A stretch of 6,602 nucleotides of DNA, taken from the NCBI GenBank assembly GCA_947062645.1, contig CAMSQT010000064.1, forward strand, positions 1 to 6,602, in the 5' to 3' direction. Positions 6,158-6,602 of the stretch are shown here, piece by piece. Position numbers and translations under genes: made by a program. The stretch is from an uncultured Clostridium sp. (GTDB lineage Bacteria; Bacillota; Clostridia; TANB77; CAG-508). Every line of letters starts with the position of its first letter. Within the stretch, counting starts at the first letter, position 1. The notes beneath the pieces were generated by a model. The model did not search any database, was not told where the DNA came from, and saw only the letters and a program-made list of their open reading frames with translations.

Positions 6158-6190
6158 AAAGAAGAAATAAAGAAGAAATAAAAGAGAAAT
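6158..6190 (+). repeat. Three tandem 11-base purine-rich repeats in a leader
   Basis: AAAGAAGAAAT occurs at 6158-6168 and 6169-6179, followed by the variant AAAAGAGAAAT at 6180-6190. They lie between the -10 box and the ribosome binding site of the DUF2207-like gene and contain almost only A and G. They may keep the leader unstructured or be slippage-prone; no function is visible. Confidence 0.6.
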
Positions 6191-6228
6191 ACAGCAAGAA
6201 AGTAACAACAAAAAGGGGAGAAAAGTAA

Positions 6229-6602
6229 ATGAAAAAAGCGATAACTAGTTTTTTTATAATACTAGTAATAGCCATTAGTATAGGAACCAAAGCAGAAGCA
6301 TCATCAAGTGATTTGTACTTAAATCATTTAGACTTCCAAGCTAGTATAAATAATGATGGAAGTATGGATGTAACAGAAAAATGGAACATCAAAATAAATG
6401 ATACTAACACATTATATAAAACATTTTTAACCGATAAAACCAAATATTCTGGAATAAAGAATGTTAAAGTAACCGATATTACCAATAGTAACAATAAACC
6501 TTTTTACAAACAAAATCAATGGAGTTATCACTTACCAAAAGGAAATTATTTTGGTGGAATAAATAACGATAACCAATTTGAAATTGCATGGGGAGTAGGA
6601 TT
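6229..6602 (+). CDS. DUF2207-like secreted/membrane protein, N-terminal part (runs off the window)
   Basis: An open frame of 124 codons runs from ATG 6229 to the window edge, with no stop and no CGG. GGGGAG (6215-6220) lies eight bases before the start. The protein begins with a signal peptide: MKKAI, a hydrophobic core TSFFIILVIAISIG, and a likely cleavage after AEA (22-24). What follows (DFQASINNDGSMDVTEKWNIKIN, then GIKNVKVTDI) resembles the start of DUF2207 proteins, whose hallmark is a beta-strand, D-G-S-x-x-V-x-E, then an amphipathic strand. Those are predicted membrane proteins of unknown function with an extracellular beta domain followed by membrane helices; the diagnostic later part lies outside the window. 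Family assignment is from pattern alone. Confidence 0.72.
   Translation, partial: MKKAITSFFIILVIAISIGTKAEASSSDLYLNHLDFQASINNDGSMDVTEKWNIKINDTNTLYKTFLTDKTKYSGIKNVKVTDITNSNNKPFYKQNQWSYHLPKGNYFGGINNDNQFEIAWGVG

Noticed and set aside
1656..6290. Antisense open frames at 1656-1889, 2222-2452, 2922-3179, 5573-5866 and 6090-6290
   Set aside because: They are shadows of addA and rqcH or of the divergent promoter region. They show biased low-complexity composition and no recognisable domain.

Overview
The window is strongly AT-rich DNA with A/T-ending codons, AGA-dominated arginine, strong AGGAG-type ribosome binding sites and extended -10 promoters. This points to a low-GC Bacillota, most likely a clostridial and possibly gut-associated lineage; the genus cannot be told from the sequence.

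Layout: (1) 1-117, promoter and leader. (2) 118-3706 (+), one addA gene (helicase/nuclease subunit of the AddAB recombination-repair complex). It reads as five overlapping pieces because the frame moves by +1 four times. (3) 3808-4284 (+), a small unrecognised membrane protein with its own promoter. (4) 4289-4331, a terminator between convergent genes. (5) 6030 down to 4314 (-), rqcH (NFACT / Rqc2-like ribosome quality control factor), which also needs one +1 frame change near its end. (6) 6031-6228, a divergent promoter region. (7) 6229 to the window edge (+), the start of a secreted or membrane DUF2207-like protein.

Main observation: the five frame changes (four in addA, one in rqcH, on opposite strands) all have the same sign (+1), and each falls on an in-frame CGG codon at 664, 2276, 2790, 3364 and, on the minus strand, 4377-4375. 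Skipping one base of each CGG restores a complete 1194-residue AddA with every helicase and nuclease motif, and a complete 571-residue RqcH ending in the family's normal C-terminus. Outside these five places I find no in-frame CGG in about 2,050 codons. Nine further CGG triplets on coding strands are all out of frame, and the frame continues unbroken through them. The simplest reading is that this organism does not decode CGG as an ordinary arginine codon: CGG acts as a +1 frameshift signal, or CGGN is read as a four-base codon. The added residue may be glycine (GGN after skipping C). Two of the five places are positions where I recall the families having a conserved glycine.

What is not settled: artefactual single-base insertions or decay of addA cannot be fully excluded without raw reads and relatives. 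The exact in-frame CGG coincidence on both strands argues strongly against both. A possible functional link is that one affected gene, rqcH, itself handles stalled ribosomes, but that is speculation.
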